Positions 33,733 through 45,182 of a DNA stretch of 64,000 bases are shown here, one piece after another. Positions within the stretch are counted from its first letter, which is position 1. Each line of letters begins with the position of its first letter. Source of the stretch: Diphasiastrum complanatum (Eukaryota; Streptophyta; Lycopodiopsida; Lycopodiales; Lycopodiaceae); NCBI GenBank assembly GCA_029204225.1, contig CM055101.1, positions 38,361,374-38,425,373 of the forward strand. Reading direction: 5' to 3'. A program made the position numbers and the translations under genes. The notes beneath the pieces are model-generated. The model was not told the origin of the DNA, did not search any database, and saw only the letters and a program-made list of their open reading frames with translations.

Positions 33733-34441
33733 AGTGTGCGGAATAAGATTGAGACCAGCTGATTATAAACATACAGCTATCAGACAATTAAACATTCGAT
33801 CATGTTCAAGGCAAGAAACTCTTCTGCATAAAACATCTATTGCATTATCAGTGAATTCCTCAAGCGCTGTTGTGACAGACCACACAGCGCATCGGCGCGA
33901 AAGAAACACTGTCTTTCGCGAGTCAAAACTTATCGCGCTTACTAGCGGACAGCTTGAACATTAGCTTCACTCACTATCTCCATGCTCAACATACATTGGT
34001 ATACTATATATTGTTTGATACATCTTCTTAATTAATAATAAAGATCTACATGTATGTAGAGAGGAGGACATGATTTGCTGATTAGGGGATTACAAGAACA
34101 GTTGATTAGGCACGTCCCAACGGTATCCTGTCAGTCTCTGGAGAATGACGTCCTTCTGGTCCTTTCGCGATCTCCTTTGTACTTTGATGCGTGGAAATCC
34201 GCCGCCCCTTGGGTTTTCGTGTCTTCTTCTCCCTCTTTGGCCCTGTCATCAGGTTGCTTTGGTTCCACGAACGTTTTTCTTTCGCGTTCAAGTGGCCTTC
34301 AGTCAACGAACGTTTGACCGTCTTCTTCATGTCTTCGGTCCTTGAAGCTTTTCTGTTCGCGTCCACGCAGCTCCCTTGTTTTCCTTCTGCCTTGAGCTCT
34401 AAGGCTATCATAGCTTTGTGGCAAGAAACAATTTGTTTCTT
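33733..34441 (-). pseudogene. Second copy of copia 3' end and LTR
   Basis: About 95% identical by eye to 30331-31035, starting at the same TGTGCGG and including the last residues of RNase H (KKQIVSCHKAMIALELKAEGK). It ends at about 34441 within the RNase H coding sequence. It is a 3'-end fragment in direct orientation relative to the first copy, 3.4 kb apart. Confidence 0.75.
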
Positions 34442-34954
34442 CACTACCTACATGCTACAACCTAGATTAACGTCCCGACCTAACCACCAACGGAAGAGCT
34501 CTTCATTCTCCAGGAGAGAAAGAATCACAAGCCCAAGGAGATCCATCTCTATATACATAGACCGGGTGGGGTCATCTCCGACCAAAGGGGTCACGTGTGA
34601 CCAACGACATGTGTTAGTTGTGCACATTGATGTCCCATAGAATGAGACCGTCACCTTAAGTAATCCGTTACGTGTGCTTATGGGTACGTACCACATGGTA
34701 GATGTAAAGGCTCGAGAATGGAGAGCCAAACACCAACTACCCATGAAATTGAATAGCCAACAAATGGAACTCATAGGAGTGAATATGAAGTGTCAAACTT
34801 GTATGGACTCTAAAGGCCGTTTTTAGAATGGGCCCCATAAACTTACAAGGTATACAATATTGATAGGGTCTAGGCTTAACATTAAACTTGACATTGGACC
34901 ATAGAAACTTGACATAAAGGTGTGGGTTTCTATTTCTGACGCTCTCACAAAGGG
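34442..34954. other. Probable 3' LTR or flank of the copia relic at 34955
   Basis: Non-coding, lying immediately downstream (minus strand) of a copia RNase H stop codon. Contains tctatatacatag near 34550. LTR ends not identified. Confidence 0.35.
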
Positions 34955-35240
34955 TCACCTTGTGCCAATTAGACATTGACACGTGGCAACCACATGACCT
35001 ATGACAAGTTTGTTTTCTTTGACCCCAAGGCAATGTTGAAAATTTTCAAATTTGTCCCTTGATAAGCTTTTTGTAAATATGTCCGCAACTTGGTCATCAG
35101 TGGAGCAATAAATAAGCTCCAACTCTCCTGCTAGAACCTTCTTGCGAATGAAATGGTAGTGTATTGTTTGGTGCGTGCATGGACAATGGGATTTTTTGCA
35201 AGCTGGATGCAGCTTTGTTATGAACAAGTAACATTTGTCC
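34955..35240 (-). pseudogene. Copia RNase H C-terminal fragment
   Basis: Minus-strand frame with HQTIHYHFIRKKVLAGELELI, CSTDDQVADIFTKSLSRDKFE and LGVKE: the conserved last ~70 residues of copia RNase H (ADIFTK motif). Upstream sequence is unrelated or decayed from about 35240. A different copia family from the one at 30331-33201. Confidence 0.75.
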
Positions 35241-35994
35241 CAAGCAAACCGCTTGACCTACATTGGACTTAACCAAGTCCAAGCTTCATCTTGAGTGCTG
35301 GAAGCCAACTTGGTGCCACGCCAGACTCGACAACCATAAACAAGTGACTTCCAACCAAGCAAGCCATTCAACTCAGCCAACAAGTTAGAGCCCGTTCCCC
35401 AAGAGCTTAACCTAGTTTACATTCGTGCAAGGAACATGCCGCGACAAATATGACGACCACCAATTTTTGGACCGAATGGTCTCGACATCATATCGTTGGC
35501 GTCCCAGACTAAATTGTCCTGATGACATACCGCTGGCGTCTCGGGATACAACTCTCAGCTTGGCGCCAAATAAAAAAGATTCGAAGTGGCCTTACAACTG
35601 ACACTTTTACCAAACACTAAAACCCAGAAGGTAATTAGAGTCATTTTGAGGAAAATCCCAGTTTATTAATAAATTTGAGAAGGTTACATTTGAAGTGTGT
35701 GACCGACCCTAGTCTTCGGGGGCGCTGGCATGCCAAGGCTGGCGCTAGGACAACATTCCAACAAGGAGAGCTGAGACTTGGTTGGAGCCCTGAGTAGCAA
35801 CCTGCATTCCCTCTATAATTCTGGCGTGATTTAGCACCGCTCCTCACAACAAGTCCTTAGACCAAGTTGGTAAAGCCCACTTTTCTCTCTCTAGCAAGTC
35901 ATTTTCTCTCTCTAGCATTTCTTGATCTCTAGGCTTCCTTTTGTCATGCCTAGATCGTGTGAGGTGATTGCACATAGATCTGAGCTCTAGGCAC
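35241..35994. other. No recognisable feature
   Basis: No ORF with protein-like composition. ctggcgcca/tggcgtc words recur around 35465-35570 and 35715-35750 without a clear repeat unit. Confidence 0.35.
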
Positions 35995-36002
35995 CAGTAG
36001 TA

Positions 36003-36411
36003 CATAGTGACCAGGGAACGTGGCTTTTTAGACATGCCACGCGTTCCCAGCACGCTCTTGTTCGGAATGTGCTCGGGAACGTGACCAGGGAACGCGTTCC
36101 CAAGGAATGGGAATGTGGTTGGGAACGCATTCCCTGGTCACAGTTTCTGCAAAGACTGAAAAACAAGATAAATGAAGGACTCAGGAGGAAGCTTTGGGAA
36201 CCAGACTGGGAACGTGTTCCCTGGTCACAGTTTCTGCTAAGACCTAAAAACACGATAGATGAGAGAGGATTGTTTATACTATGTGTAATTTCAATATGCA
36301 AAATTCTATAAATTTCAAATTTATTATGTTGATGTGGCGTTCCTGTTCCCGTTCCCATGTTTTCAGGGATGTTTTTGTTCCCGTGCTCGTTCCCGTTCCC
36401 TGGTCGCTATG
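36003..36411. mobile_element. Non-autonomous hAT element, 409 bp, perfect target duplication
   Basis: Terminal inverted repeats CATAGTGACCAGGGAACG and (reverse strand of the right end) CATAGCGACCAGGGAACG, one mismatch in 18. They are flanked by perfect 8 bp duplications CAGTAGTA at 35995-36002 and 36412-36419. An 8 bp duplication with ends starting CA is diagnostic of hAT. Subterminal GGGAACG/CGTTCCC words occur repeatedly. An internal ~88 bp tandem duplication begins at the two copies of ttccctggtcacagtttctg (about 36130 and 36218). No transposase coding. Confidence 0.9.
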
Positions 36412-36419
36412 CAGTAGTA

Positions 36420-37314
36420 TCACACAATTACCAGACATTCTGAAACTGTAGTGTAGACATGCAGACAGTGAAATAAGCGTATTGTTTCCAATGTCATTTG
36501 AAGTAGCATGTGTGCATCGTGTCCTTGTTGGGCATTTGCACGAGTTTTGTATTTTGGTGATGATAATTGGAGTCTGTTGTGAATTAAAATTGGTTAAGTT
36601 GGAAGACCTGGCTTGGATAGGACTCGTTGTTGAATCTTCAAAGTGTGCTGGCAGTCTGATTTAAATCATGAATGAAAATGAGTTGGAAAGTTTTACTTGA
36701 CTTCGATAATCAAACAAGCTCTTAGTATTGTACATGTTCTGGAAATCTATAAGCCTTAAGTAGCTGTGGAGCATGAACATGGTTGAATTGTGCTAGAGAG
36801 ATAAGTTTATCAATATGCTGTGTGTGAGGTCTGGCATTGTGTTAGTGATGATAGATGGTAGCCAATTGTTCTCTTGCTTGTAGAGAGGTACTATGACATT
36901 TTTTGTTGTACCAGGCCTTGGTGAGTGGAATGCATGGCAGCTGTAGGTTGTTTCAATTGGGTCCCCCCCCTGGTTTCTTGGATGGCAGATCCTCTTTGAA
37001 GGTCAAAAGTTAAGATTTATTTTGAGTGTCAAGAAGAAGAAGTCGAAGGACCCAAATGTTTGGTCTTACATTACACTACATCCCTTTAAGAAGATATTTG
37101 CGATTGGATGAAATTGTATGATGCTTACACGTTTGATGTTATTCCAGTGTTGCTCAGTTTAGCATTTCAGTATGCTTTTCTGGCATTACATGTAGCTTAG
37201 CGCATTTTATGTCTCAATTCTATATGCAATTGATACAGTTAAGTTGTTGTTTGAGGCAGGATAATGCTGCGGTTTATTAAACTGAGATATCCTGGCATCA
37301 TGGGAAAGGTACAG
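36420..37314 (+). other. Upstream region or 5' introns of the coiled-coil gene
   Basis: No exon can be fixed here. Earlier exons or the promoter of the gene should lie here or further left. A short frame at 36482-36664 has no recognised similarity. Confidence 0.35.
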
Positions 37315-37451
37315 GCGTAATTGGCAAAAGTCCTCGTGACAGGCTCAAATCTAGGAAGGATCTACACAGTGCAGACAGTAAGGGAGTTGCTGCTAAGAAT
37401 GATAAGAAGCAGATTAAAAGTTTGATATGGGAGACTCAAAATTTCCCTCAA
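37315..37451 (+). CDS. Coiled-coil gene, first visible exon
   Basis: Acceptor ggtacag, then VIGKSPRDRLKSRKDLHSAD and a Lys-rich stretch ending IWETQNFPQ at the donor GTCTTG (weak beyond GT). Basic and probably disordered. A stop follows 9 bases into the intron. The true start is upstream or was missed. This is the least certain exon. Confidence 0.5.
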
Positions 37452-37544
37452 GTCTTGCTCTGACTTTATGCTGCCAGTAGGCTATTGTTAAAGGTACAGC
37501 GAAGCTCACAAAAATTATATTGGGAGGGAAATGATTTTGTACAG

Positions 37545-37690
37545 CTTAGAATATGCTCATGTAGCGAAGAAACACGTGAAATGAGCGGAATTAACAAAGT
37601 TGACGATTCTCAAGACAGAAGTGATCTTCATGATGAACAAAAGGCAGCACTTGTTTTCCATTGGGTGCAAAACATAGGAAGGCAACGAGA
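37545..37690 (+). CDS. Coiled-coil gene, second exon
   Basis: Acceptor gattttgtacag; reads LRICSCSEETREMSG, a hydrophilic stretch and ALVFHWVQNIGRQRE; donor GA|GTTAAG. The 93 bp intron before and the 91 bp intron after it keep the reading frame. A competing frame in the same place (FPLGAKHRKATRVKKLLDRL up to 37752) ends in a stop and was not used. Confidence 0.55.
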
Positions 37691-37781
37691 GTTAAGAAAC
37701 TGCTAGATAGACTGACCAATTGCTGGGTTGAGAAGATAGAAGAAGAACGTTGAGCTCTTCATTACAATCACAAATGCTTAG

Positions 37782-40700
37782 GGGTATTTCTGAGCCGTTT
37801 TTGAATGAAGAAGAATCTGGCCCTCAAATCACAAGCACTATGAGGGAGCAGATTGACTGCCTTTCAGCAAGTAAAAGGGAATTGCAGGCAAGGCTGGAGA
37901 ATGAGAGGCTGGAATATCTGGTTGACAGGGTGGAGGGTGAAGTTGAGCTTGAAGGAATGATGGAGGAGATGTGTATGAGGTTGAAGGCTGATGACGAAAT
38001 TATGGACTTGGAAAGAAGGGAAAGGGAATGGGAGATTGAAAGACAAGAGGTGAGATTTGAAGAAGAGATAGCTGTATTAAAAGATACTGTCTGCAGACTG
38101 GAAGAAGAGCTAAAAGTAGCCCATGCAGAGAAAGAGTTTGCAATACAGAAAAAGCAAGAAGAAATTGAAAAAGCTACTAGGAGAAGGCTTAATGAGGTAT
38201 GTGAAGGTAATGCAGATACAAGCCAAGTTAAAGAACATACCATGGAGCAAAGGATGCAGGCTATTCTTAAGTCACTCAATAATGAAGAGCTAGAAACTCC
38301 TGTAGACAGTCCCAGCAAAACTATAATTGTTGCATTCGAGGATGTATTGAAGGCAGCTGATGAGCGTGCTGAGAATCAGAGGCGGGAATGTGAAGAAATA
38401 AAGCAATCCAAAGAAAAAATCGAGCAAAACTTTCGTGACGAGTGGCAACGATGGACTTCCCAGGAAAAGCAACTAAAAAGCCAAGTTAACGTGTTGGAAA
38501 AGGAAATGGCTAGGTTGTCAGCCTTGATACATGAAAAGGATTCACTTAACGTACTTGAAAGGGAAAGAAGAGCAGAATTTCAGACAGATGCAGAAAGAGC
38601 CTTAGACACATTCAGGGAGGAAAGAAAGTTGCACAGCGTGGCATTGGGAAAATTGCAGAAGTTGGAAAACATCCTACATGCGGTAAAAGAAAAAGTAAGC
38701 AGAGGTCAGGAAGTTTTAAGAGTACATAAAGACCATGATGCAGGGAGCAGGTTAGAAGAAATTTTCAAGGACCTGAATGAGGATGCAAGTAGGATGACGT
38801 TAGTTTTGAGTCAGAAAAAAGATAATGATAATGCATCAACTCAGATAAAGCTTATTGAAGCGTGGAAGGTCCAGCGAGATTCAGCTGTTAGGGAGAGAGA
38901 CACCTTAGAAGAAAAACTGAGCTTGTTATTAAGAAGGGCCCGTGACAGAGAGTCAGAGATTGAAGCGATGTGGTCAGAGAGGGAGAAAACTCTGCTAGAA
39001 AAGGTACATTCTGTACAAGAGTCATCATATCGATGGGAAGCTAAGTACAAAAAAAGGGAAACAGAACTCCTGCATGAAAGAAAACTATGGGAGGGAGAAC
39101 TCGGTGCTATGAAGAAAGATTGGGAAGATGACAAGGCTGGGGGGGAAGCCATGACTAGAGGACAGACTCAGTGGAGCAAAAGCCAAGATCAAAGGTTGAC
39201 ATCTTCAGTGGAGCGGAATATGAGTGAATTGCCATTGATGACAATAACCCAGAAGAATGTTGCGGTGTCAAGTAAGGGTTGCTTTGAAGACATGAAAAAC
39301 TCCGTGGTTAAGATAAAGTCCAGTTCTGAAAAGGATGACCCTTTCATGCACGATACAAGCAGGATGGATGGAAGTCAAGATTCTTGTACAGGTAGCAGTG
39401 AAACTCAAGAAAGTTCATCGAAAGTGCTTCTGGTGGTGCAAGAAACAGTTAACAGAGATAACAAAGCTGAAAGTTGTGTCAATGTCCAAAAATCAACACT
39501 GGAAATAGAGGCAGAGGTCGGAAGACTTACACGGGAGGTGAAAATCAAGGAAGAAAAGCTAGAAAAGGAACAACGTGAAGTCAAACTTGGAATTGAGCTA
39601 CTTCGAGAAGAAAGGAAAGAGTTGGAGAGGAAATTTTCTGAAAACCTGTTGCTGATGGAGGACCTCAAAAGAGATATAAAAGTAAAAGAGTGTAAAATGG
39701 AGCAAGAGAGAAAGCAGTTGGAGGTGGTCATCTTTCAAAAGGCAGCTGAACTCGAGCAAATGAAAGCCAAGCTTGTTTCCAAAGAGCAAGAGATTGATAT
39801 CCTGCAGCAAAAGTTTACAACGGAAGTACAGATGATAGAGGAGGAAGTGGAGAAAGAGCGTAAGGAGAGACAGCAAGTTATCGATCTTCATTTTGCATCT
39901 AAGAAAAGATTGATTGATGAGATGGACCTTAAGGAAGAAAAGCGTGAGAAAGAAATTGACAGGATGATCCAGGAACTGCAAAAAGTCAGAAGAGATGTCT
40001 CCATAAGAGATCAAGAAAACCAGAGATTGGGAGAAAGAAACTTAGCCCTGAAAAATGAGAAGAACCTATGGGAAATGGTTGCACAAAAGCAGAATGCTCA
40101 AGTGGCTTACCTTGTCTTCAAAGTCATCGAAGAAAATGAGGCACTTCAACAAAAACTTAAAGGGGAAGAGAATGCTGGGACAGGGTCTTTAGAATCATCT
40201 GCTCGACATATCGAAATCATTGGAGAGAAGCACTTCGACAATTCCAGAAAAGCTGATCTGGTAAAGCAAGTGTCAAAATGGCTACGGGTTGATAGTTGCG
40301 AGGATGAGATTAATAATGACAACAGGGATGCTGAGTGGCAATTTGCTGTAGGAAAAGTAGCAGTATTTGATAAGCAAATAGGAGAGGCTATGCATGCAAT
40401 AGACAAACTTAGAGAAGAGTTGCGTGTCAAAGAGACTGAATTGTTGAAGGTCAGAACAGAACCAGAAGTAGAGTGGGAGAGACGAGAAGCTGCTTGGTCA
40501 GAGGAGCAAGATTGGCAAAGACAGGCTGAGAAAGAGCGAGCAGATGAGTGGATACAAAAAGAACATCAGCTAAACATGGAGAAGGATCAGCTACTGAAAT
40601 TGCTTGAAGTCGAGCGATCGGAAGCAGCTGATGTGATTGCATCTTTACATGGAATAATAAGAGAACTAAAATGGTCACTCATGCATTATCAAGAAAATGG

Positions 40701-41240
40701 AAGTAGAGATAGTATAAATGATAGTAATAAGCTGGAAACTTTTCAGAAGCTTATTCCCAATACTGAAATCGTAAAGGTGCACACCTCTCATTTGGAAGAG
40801 CTTGACCACTATATTCTTGACCTAAAGACCAAACTGGAGCATCTAGAGAAAGATCTAAAAGCTGCAGAAGCAGCTCTTTCAGCTCAGGCTTTGAACAATG
40901 CTGCCAGGGAAGAAAGTTTGGATGCTGCTCTTATGGAGATAGAGAAGGAGGTTCTTAGGATAAGTGAACATACAGAGAATAATCTGCTTTTACCGGCAGT
41001 CAACCATGGTGTGTTTGTTCCTCACTATCAGCAAACTGAGCATTTTGCAAAAAGTGAAGCTTTAGGTTACTCTGGTAGATTGAAACTCACAGATCCTGGC
41101 AGGACAAGGGGTACACTTAGATCACTCTTAAGAAATGCTTTTGGATCTGTGAATATGATCATGCAGGAGGCAAGCCAAGGACCTACAAAAAGCTTCTATG
41201 ATCAAGGCATTCTCTTCTGGGAGTCGGAAGTTGGGAAAGG
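37782..41240 (+). CDS. Coiled-coil gene, 3.46 kb main exon
   Basis: 1,153 codons without a stop, by far the longest open frame in the window. The open frame extends upstream to 37732, with an ATG at 37774 that would serve if the gene began here. Composition is Glu/Lys/Arg/Gln-rich with heptad-like Leu spacing over about residues 20-470 and 570-1070, e.g. KRELQARLENERLEYLVDRV, WEIERQEVRFEEEIAVLKD and EEEVEKERKERQQVI. The two rods are separated by a Ser/Thr-rich hinge (about 39150-39450). The last ~60 residues are Gly/Arg-rich and not coiled. Repeated W-x-x-E-x-x-x-W-like phrases (WSEREKTLLEKVHS; WERREAAWSEEQDWQRQAE) occur. No ATPase, kinase or membrane segment is seen, and no transposon similarity. 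Ends GG|GTAAAC. Confidence 0.85.
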
Positions 41241-41478
41241 GTAAACCTCGCTTGCCAACTTTATGTGATGTCGGAATTCTATATAAAGAGGCAGCATGGC
41301 TAGTGTTTGTTAAGATGCAATCCAGTGATGATGCCATTGAGAGTTTATGAAGATCTTAAAGCTTGCTGTAGATAAATTACATGCAGATAATTTTTATTGC
41401 TTACAAGTGAAGCACACTGAAGACTTTAGTATATGCACAGATTTTCCCCCAAAGAGTAAGCCTTTGTATGATGCGCAG

Positions 41479-41665
41479 GTCGAAGCTTAATACAAATATA
41501 GCCAGAAACGCTGGTCTGAACAGTGTAAAAGGAGCGACAGGCGAGGAGCCTCAGACAACTCAAGATTCTTATTGTGAAGGACAACGTGCATTTATTTTCC
41601 CTCCATTACCTTGTCGTCAGCAAAGATGGGTTGTGGATGCCGCTTGGCTTGAGCATGTCCGCAAA
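41479..41665 (+). CDS. Coiled-coil gene, fourth exon
   Basis: Acceptor tgatgcgcag, 187 bases, donor AAA|GTATGT. The first part is polar (SKLNTNIARNAG, GEEPQTTQDSYCEG); the second is compact and aromatic, with FPPLPCRQQRWVVDAAWLEH, the least coiled-coil-like and most domain-like sequence of the protein. It completes the split Gly codon from the main exon. Confidence 0.75.
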
Positions 41666-41871
41666 GTATGTGTCACTCCAAAATTTTATACTTCTTTGAT
41701 CTCTGTACATTGAGGTTAGTACATGGCTATTATGATCTTTGGGTTAAGTTATAGTGCCTGAGCCTTGTAGATCTCTAAGTTCAAACTGAAATGCACTGTG
41801 GTATAAGTAAAACTATCTATTCAAGAAGAAAAAATAGAACATTTAATTGAAAACAAGGTTGTACTTTACAT

Positions 41872-42270
41872 TCAAGTCCTTGTTGATGATGATATCACGT
41901 GAATGTTAGAGTCTTTAGTATGATGTGCATGAAATATATTAATAGAATGCATCTCAACTTGTCAGGAGTTAATTCAGAAACACTTTGTCATCATCTTGGA
42001 TTTGCTGAGTTGGATTCTTTACCCATTATCTAATTTTATCACCAATTCATACCATGGAAAGTGTTGCATCTCAAGTCCTTGTTGATGGTGATATGAGTTG
42101 AATGTTATAGTCTTTAGTATGATGTGCATGAAATATAATAATAGAATGCATTTCAACTTGTCAGGAGTTAATTCAGAAACACTTTGTCATCATCTTGGAT
42201 TTTTTGAGTTGGATTCTTTACCCATTATCTAATTTATCATCAATTCATACCATGGAAAGTGTTGCATCTC
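41872..42270 (+). repeat. Tandem duplication (~200 bp x 2) in intron 4
   Basis: Two head-to-tail copies, both beginning tcaagtccttgttgatg and ending accatggaaagtgttgcatc, about 92% alike by eye. No coding content. It lengthens the intron between the fourth and fifth exons. Confidence 0.85.
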
Positions 42271-42660
42271 GCTAACCATCATTATTAGATTATAGTTGCA
42301 CCCCTTTGCAGCTTGAAAGAGATGACAGAGTACTTGTCTACATCACCCAAGTGTTAACTTTATTTTCTTGTTTCTGATGACAATATTTATGTGTTTGCAG
42401 TTGAGTGTGTTAAAGTTCTGTATCCACTCTTTGCTGTTGATGACATCCCATGGCTCTTTGGTCAACCAAGGCACTTCTTGTTACATTCACTTGTGAAAAT
42501 TAGATTTTTGGCTTTATATGAATTGCCAATATAAGTTTCAATGGTTAGAATCATGGGCATTCCATCACAACCAATTATCTCTCATGTGGCCGTGGTTTTA
42601 TACAAGTGTTCTAAACTTTATTTATTGGTCAAACATTATTGCTTTTTTGGCTTGTCCCAG

Positions 42661-42723
42661 GAACATGCATCCCTCAAACATGCATTGATGGTCGAGCAAC
42701 AACGAGCGTCCTCTTTGGCTCAG
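42661..42723 (+). CDS. Coiled-coil gene, fifth exon (63 bp)
   Basis: Acceptor cttgtcccag, 21 codons reading EHASLKHALMVEQQRASSLA plus Q, donor CAG|GTGTGT. Phase 0 on both sides. Amphipathic helix with Leu/Met/Val spacing typical of a coiled coil. Short enough to be missed by gene finders. Confidence 0.75.
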
Positions 42724-43611
42724 GTGTGTGTTAGTTCACTAAAATCATTTAAGTGGATTGCGATTGTATTGGAGCTAGTAAAACAAGCCAACTGGTCTTT
42801 CTCGTATGTATAGAACATTGATACACATAAGCTGCAATACTATTTCTTGTAATCTGGGAGAAAGAAAACAAAAGAAAGTTTTGTATTGCTCACTGAAACA
42901 AACTGTTGTGGAACCAATCAGCGAGTAACAATGATATTCAATGTCAATGTGTCAACCTAAACAAGAATGGCTCAACCTCACAAGATTAAGTGACAACAAT
43001 GCAACCAGAAAACTCAAGAAAAAGCTTATAGTTTGTGTGAGCTTGCAATTTGAAGCTTCCAAGCTTGCTTAGATCCTTCTGAGCAGAATAAGATGGTTTT
43101 CCTCTGTTTACTCTTACAAAGAAGACGTCGTTTTCTCCCTCTCATATTTTGGTTTATGCTTCTTTTCAGGATTGTTAGCCTTAAACTTGCTTTTTGTTTT
43201 AATCCTCAACAATATGCTTTTGATTGGACTCTCCTGTCCCTAAATCGATCCATTTGGCATTTTTGAATCCTCTATCAATGACACTTTATTAAAAACTTCA
43301 ATTTGCTTAGCCATTGGGGCCATTCGTCTCGCTGACTTTTGCAATGAGAGAACCACTTATTGTCAAGAACAAAATCAAAGATAAATATATAGTAAGATGA
43401 TGACCTCGGACCAATAGCCTTCAGGAGGGCTTGGTCCTGAACGCTTGCATGACTACTCAAAATAAATCTATGGCTCTTCTACTATCAACACTTCAGAGGT
43501 TTGCTCTTCCATCCCTTTACCCCTTTGTTTTGCTAGTAGAAACAAATCATAGAGAAAGGTTTAACTTTTTTGTCTTGATGTAATCTGAATAAACTTCATA
43601 ATTTCGGAGGC
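42724..43611 (+). other. Start of the 5.5 kb intron, no feature
   Basis: AT-rich intron sequence. Nothing recognised up to the GIY-YIG relic. Confidence 0.5.
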
Positions 43612-44028
43612 GGCCCTATAAAATGGTCTATTTTTAAGTTTTTGCTCGTTAGTACTCATCATACAAATGATCATATCAGAATTTTGAATCGCCTTAGACC
43701 TCTTAGAGAGAAACATATACGTACTTCTATGCCTCGGCCCTCAACCCACCAATCCATACCACCCAAGTAATCTATGTCATTTAATATACGACGTAGTAGT
43801 ATGGTATATGTTGGCCAAACTTTTCAGTCTGCTTTTGTACGTTTTCAAGAACACGTTCGAGAAACTAGAAGAATGCATAGCTCTAAGTTTCCTAAAGAAG
43901 AGTTAAATCCTTTGTATACTGCTATAGCCAAATGTGGTTTTGAGTCTTTTAGGGTCTTTTCCATTGTGAACATTGTCGGAGATTTTTCTAATTCTAAAGA
44001 GCATGGCTTCAGGAACTTTTTTGGATGA
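43612..44028 (+). pseudogene. GIY-YIG nuclease-domain relic inside the intron
   Basis: Plus strand. Residues from ATG 43774: RRSSMVYVGQTFQSAFVRFQ, EHVRETRR, then LNPLYTAIAKCGFESFRVF. YVGQT followed by R..EH, and later the LY.AI.KYG.E.F-type block, is the GIY-YIG endonuclease fold seen in homing endonucleases and in Penelope-like retroelements. The expected first Gly-Ile-Tyr part is reduced to M-V-Y. The frame is open upstream to about 43612 (FKFLLVSTHHTNDHIRILNR) except for a TAA at 43768. No RT sequence was found next to it. It ends at TGA 44026, just before a copia relic on the other strand. Confidence 0.6.
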
Positions 44029-44079
44029 GAGCTCTTCACTTCTTTTTTCCTAGAGTTTATAATTTTGAGGGTTCGTACT

Positions 44080-45047
44080 TTGATTATCACAATAAACCGA
44101 TAAAAGACGGCGTAACCAGACCTTTTTTTTTGCAGCATGTGCGGCAGCAATATACTCGTTTTCTGCAGAGGATATTGCAGTAGAAGTCTGCTTTTTACTA
44201 TTCCAAGAAATAGGACCATAGTTGTATATAAATACATAAGCTGAAGTTGATCTCCGAGTGTCAACATCTCCGGCTGAATCTGCATTCATATATCCTTTAA
44301 ATAAAAATTGGTTATTAACAGTTGAGCTGCCTTCATAATAGATGCGTAAGTTCTTGGTCGAATGTTAATTTTTTAAGACTCAAAAAGTGCCTTCCGATGT
44401 ATAAAACCAGGGTTTGACATGTATTGGCTCAATGTACTAACTGAATATGCTATGTTAGGTCTAGTACATATCATGGCATTCATTAATGAGCCGATAACTG
44501 AATGATAAGGATGTCTCTCCATCTGCTCGACTTCTTCTTGAGACTGTGGGCACTGCTCCTTAGAAAATTTCAAACCTGGATCCATCAGAGATTTTGCCGA
44601 TTTGCAATCTACCATGTTATGATTTTCCAGCAAGTTTTCATGTACCTTCGTTGACTGATAAAGATCTGTCTATTGGCTTGATCTCTGAAAGTTTCTATGC
44701 CAAGGCAAAAATGAGCTTCTCCTAAATCTATCATGTCGAACTCATTTGATATCTTTCAATGATGAAACACTGGTACCGAAAGTAAATTATCATCAACATA
44801 TAATGTGATCTGATGAAAGATGATGGCACTGCCTTGAAATATAGATTAGACTCGGTATAAAACCATGTTCCAGAAAAAATGTGTTGATCCTATGCAACCA
44901 TGCCTGTGGTGAGTGCTTAAGCCCATAAAGAGCTTTATGAAGTTTGCAAAGCTGATGCTCTTTGCCTTCGAGTTCATAGCCTTCTGGCTGAGACATGTAA
45001 ATGTCTTCATCAATAACACCATTAAGAAATGTTGTTTGAACATTCAT
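44080..45047 (-). pseudogene. Copia RT and RNase H relic
   Basis: Minus strand pieces: 45047-44793 NVQTTFLNGVIDEDIYMSQP, HKALYGLKHSPQAW (RT core; YVDD part lost in broken sequence 44790-44640); 44633-44373 MVDCKSAKSLMDPGLKFSKE, VIGSLMNAMICTRPNIAYSV (thumb); 44289-44080 NADSAGDVDTRRSTSAYVF, SSAENEYIAAAHAAKKKVWL (RNase H). Frameshifts separate them. Near 44125 a run of T in the plus strand shifts the RNase H frame. Confidence 0.75.
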
Positions 45048-45182
45048 TTATGTACTTCTAGATCTGCTGCAGCTGCAAATGCTAAAAGAAGTCCGATGGA
45101 ATTAAGCTTGACTATGGGACTAAAAGTTTCATAAAGTCAAATGTTAGGAATTCGAGAAAAACCCTACAACCTTAGAGTGTCT

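Noticed and set aside
37631-37752. Alternative reading of the second exon (KHRKATRVKKLLDRLTNCWVEK)
   Set aside because: It ends at TGA 37752, and no splice found there joins it to the main exon in frame; the 37691-37781 intron in the other frame does.
37824-40678. Minus-strand frames opposite the large coiled-coil exon
   Set aside because: They are antisense shadows of a Glu/Lys-rich frame (Ser/Phe/Leu-rich products), with no independent support.
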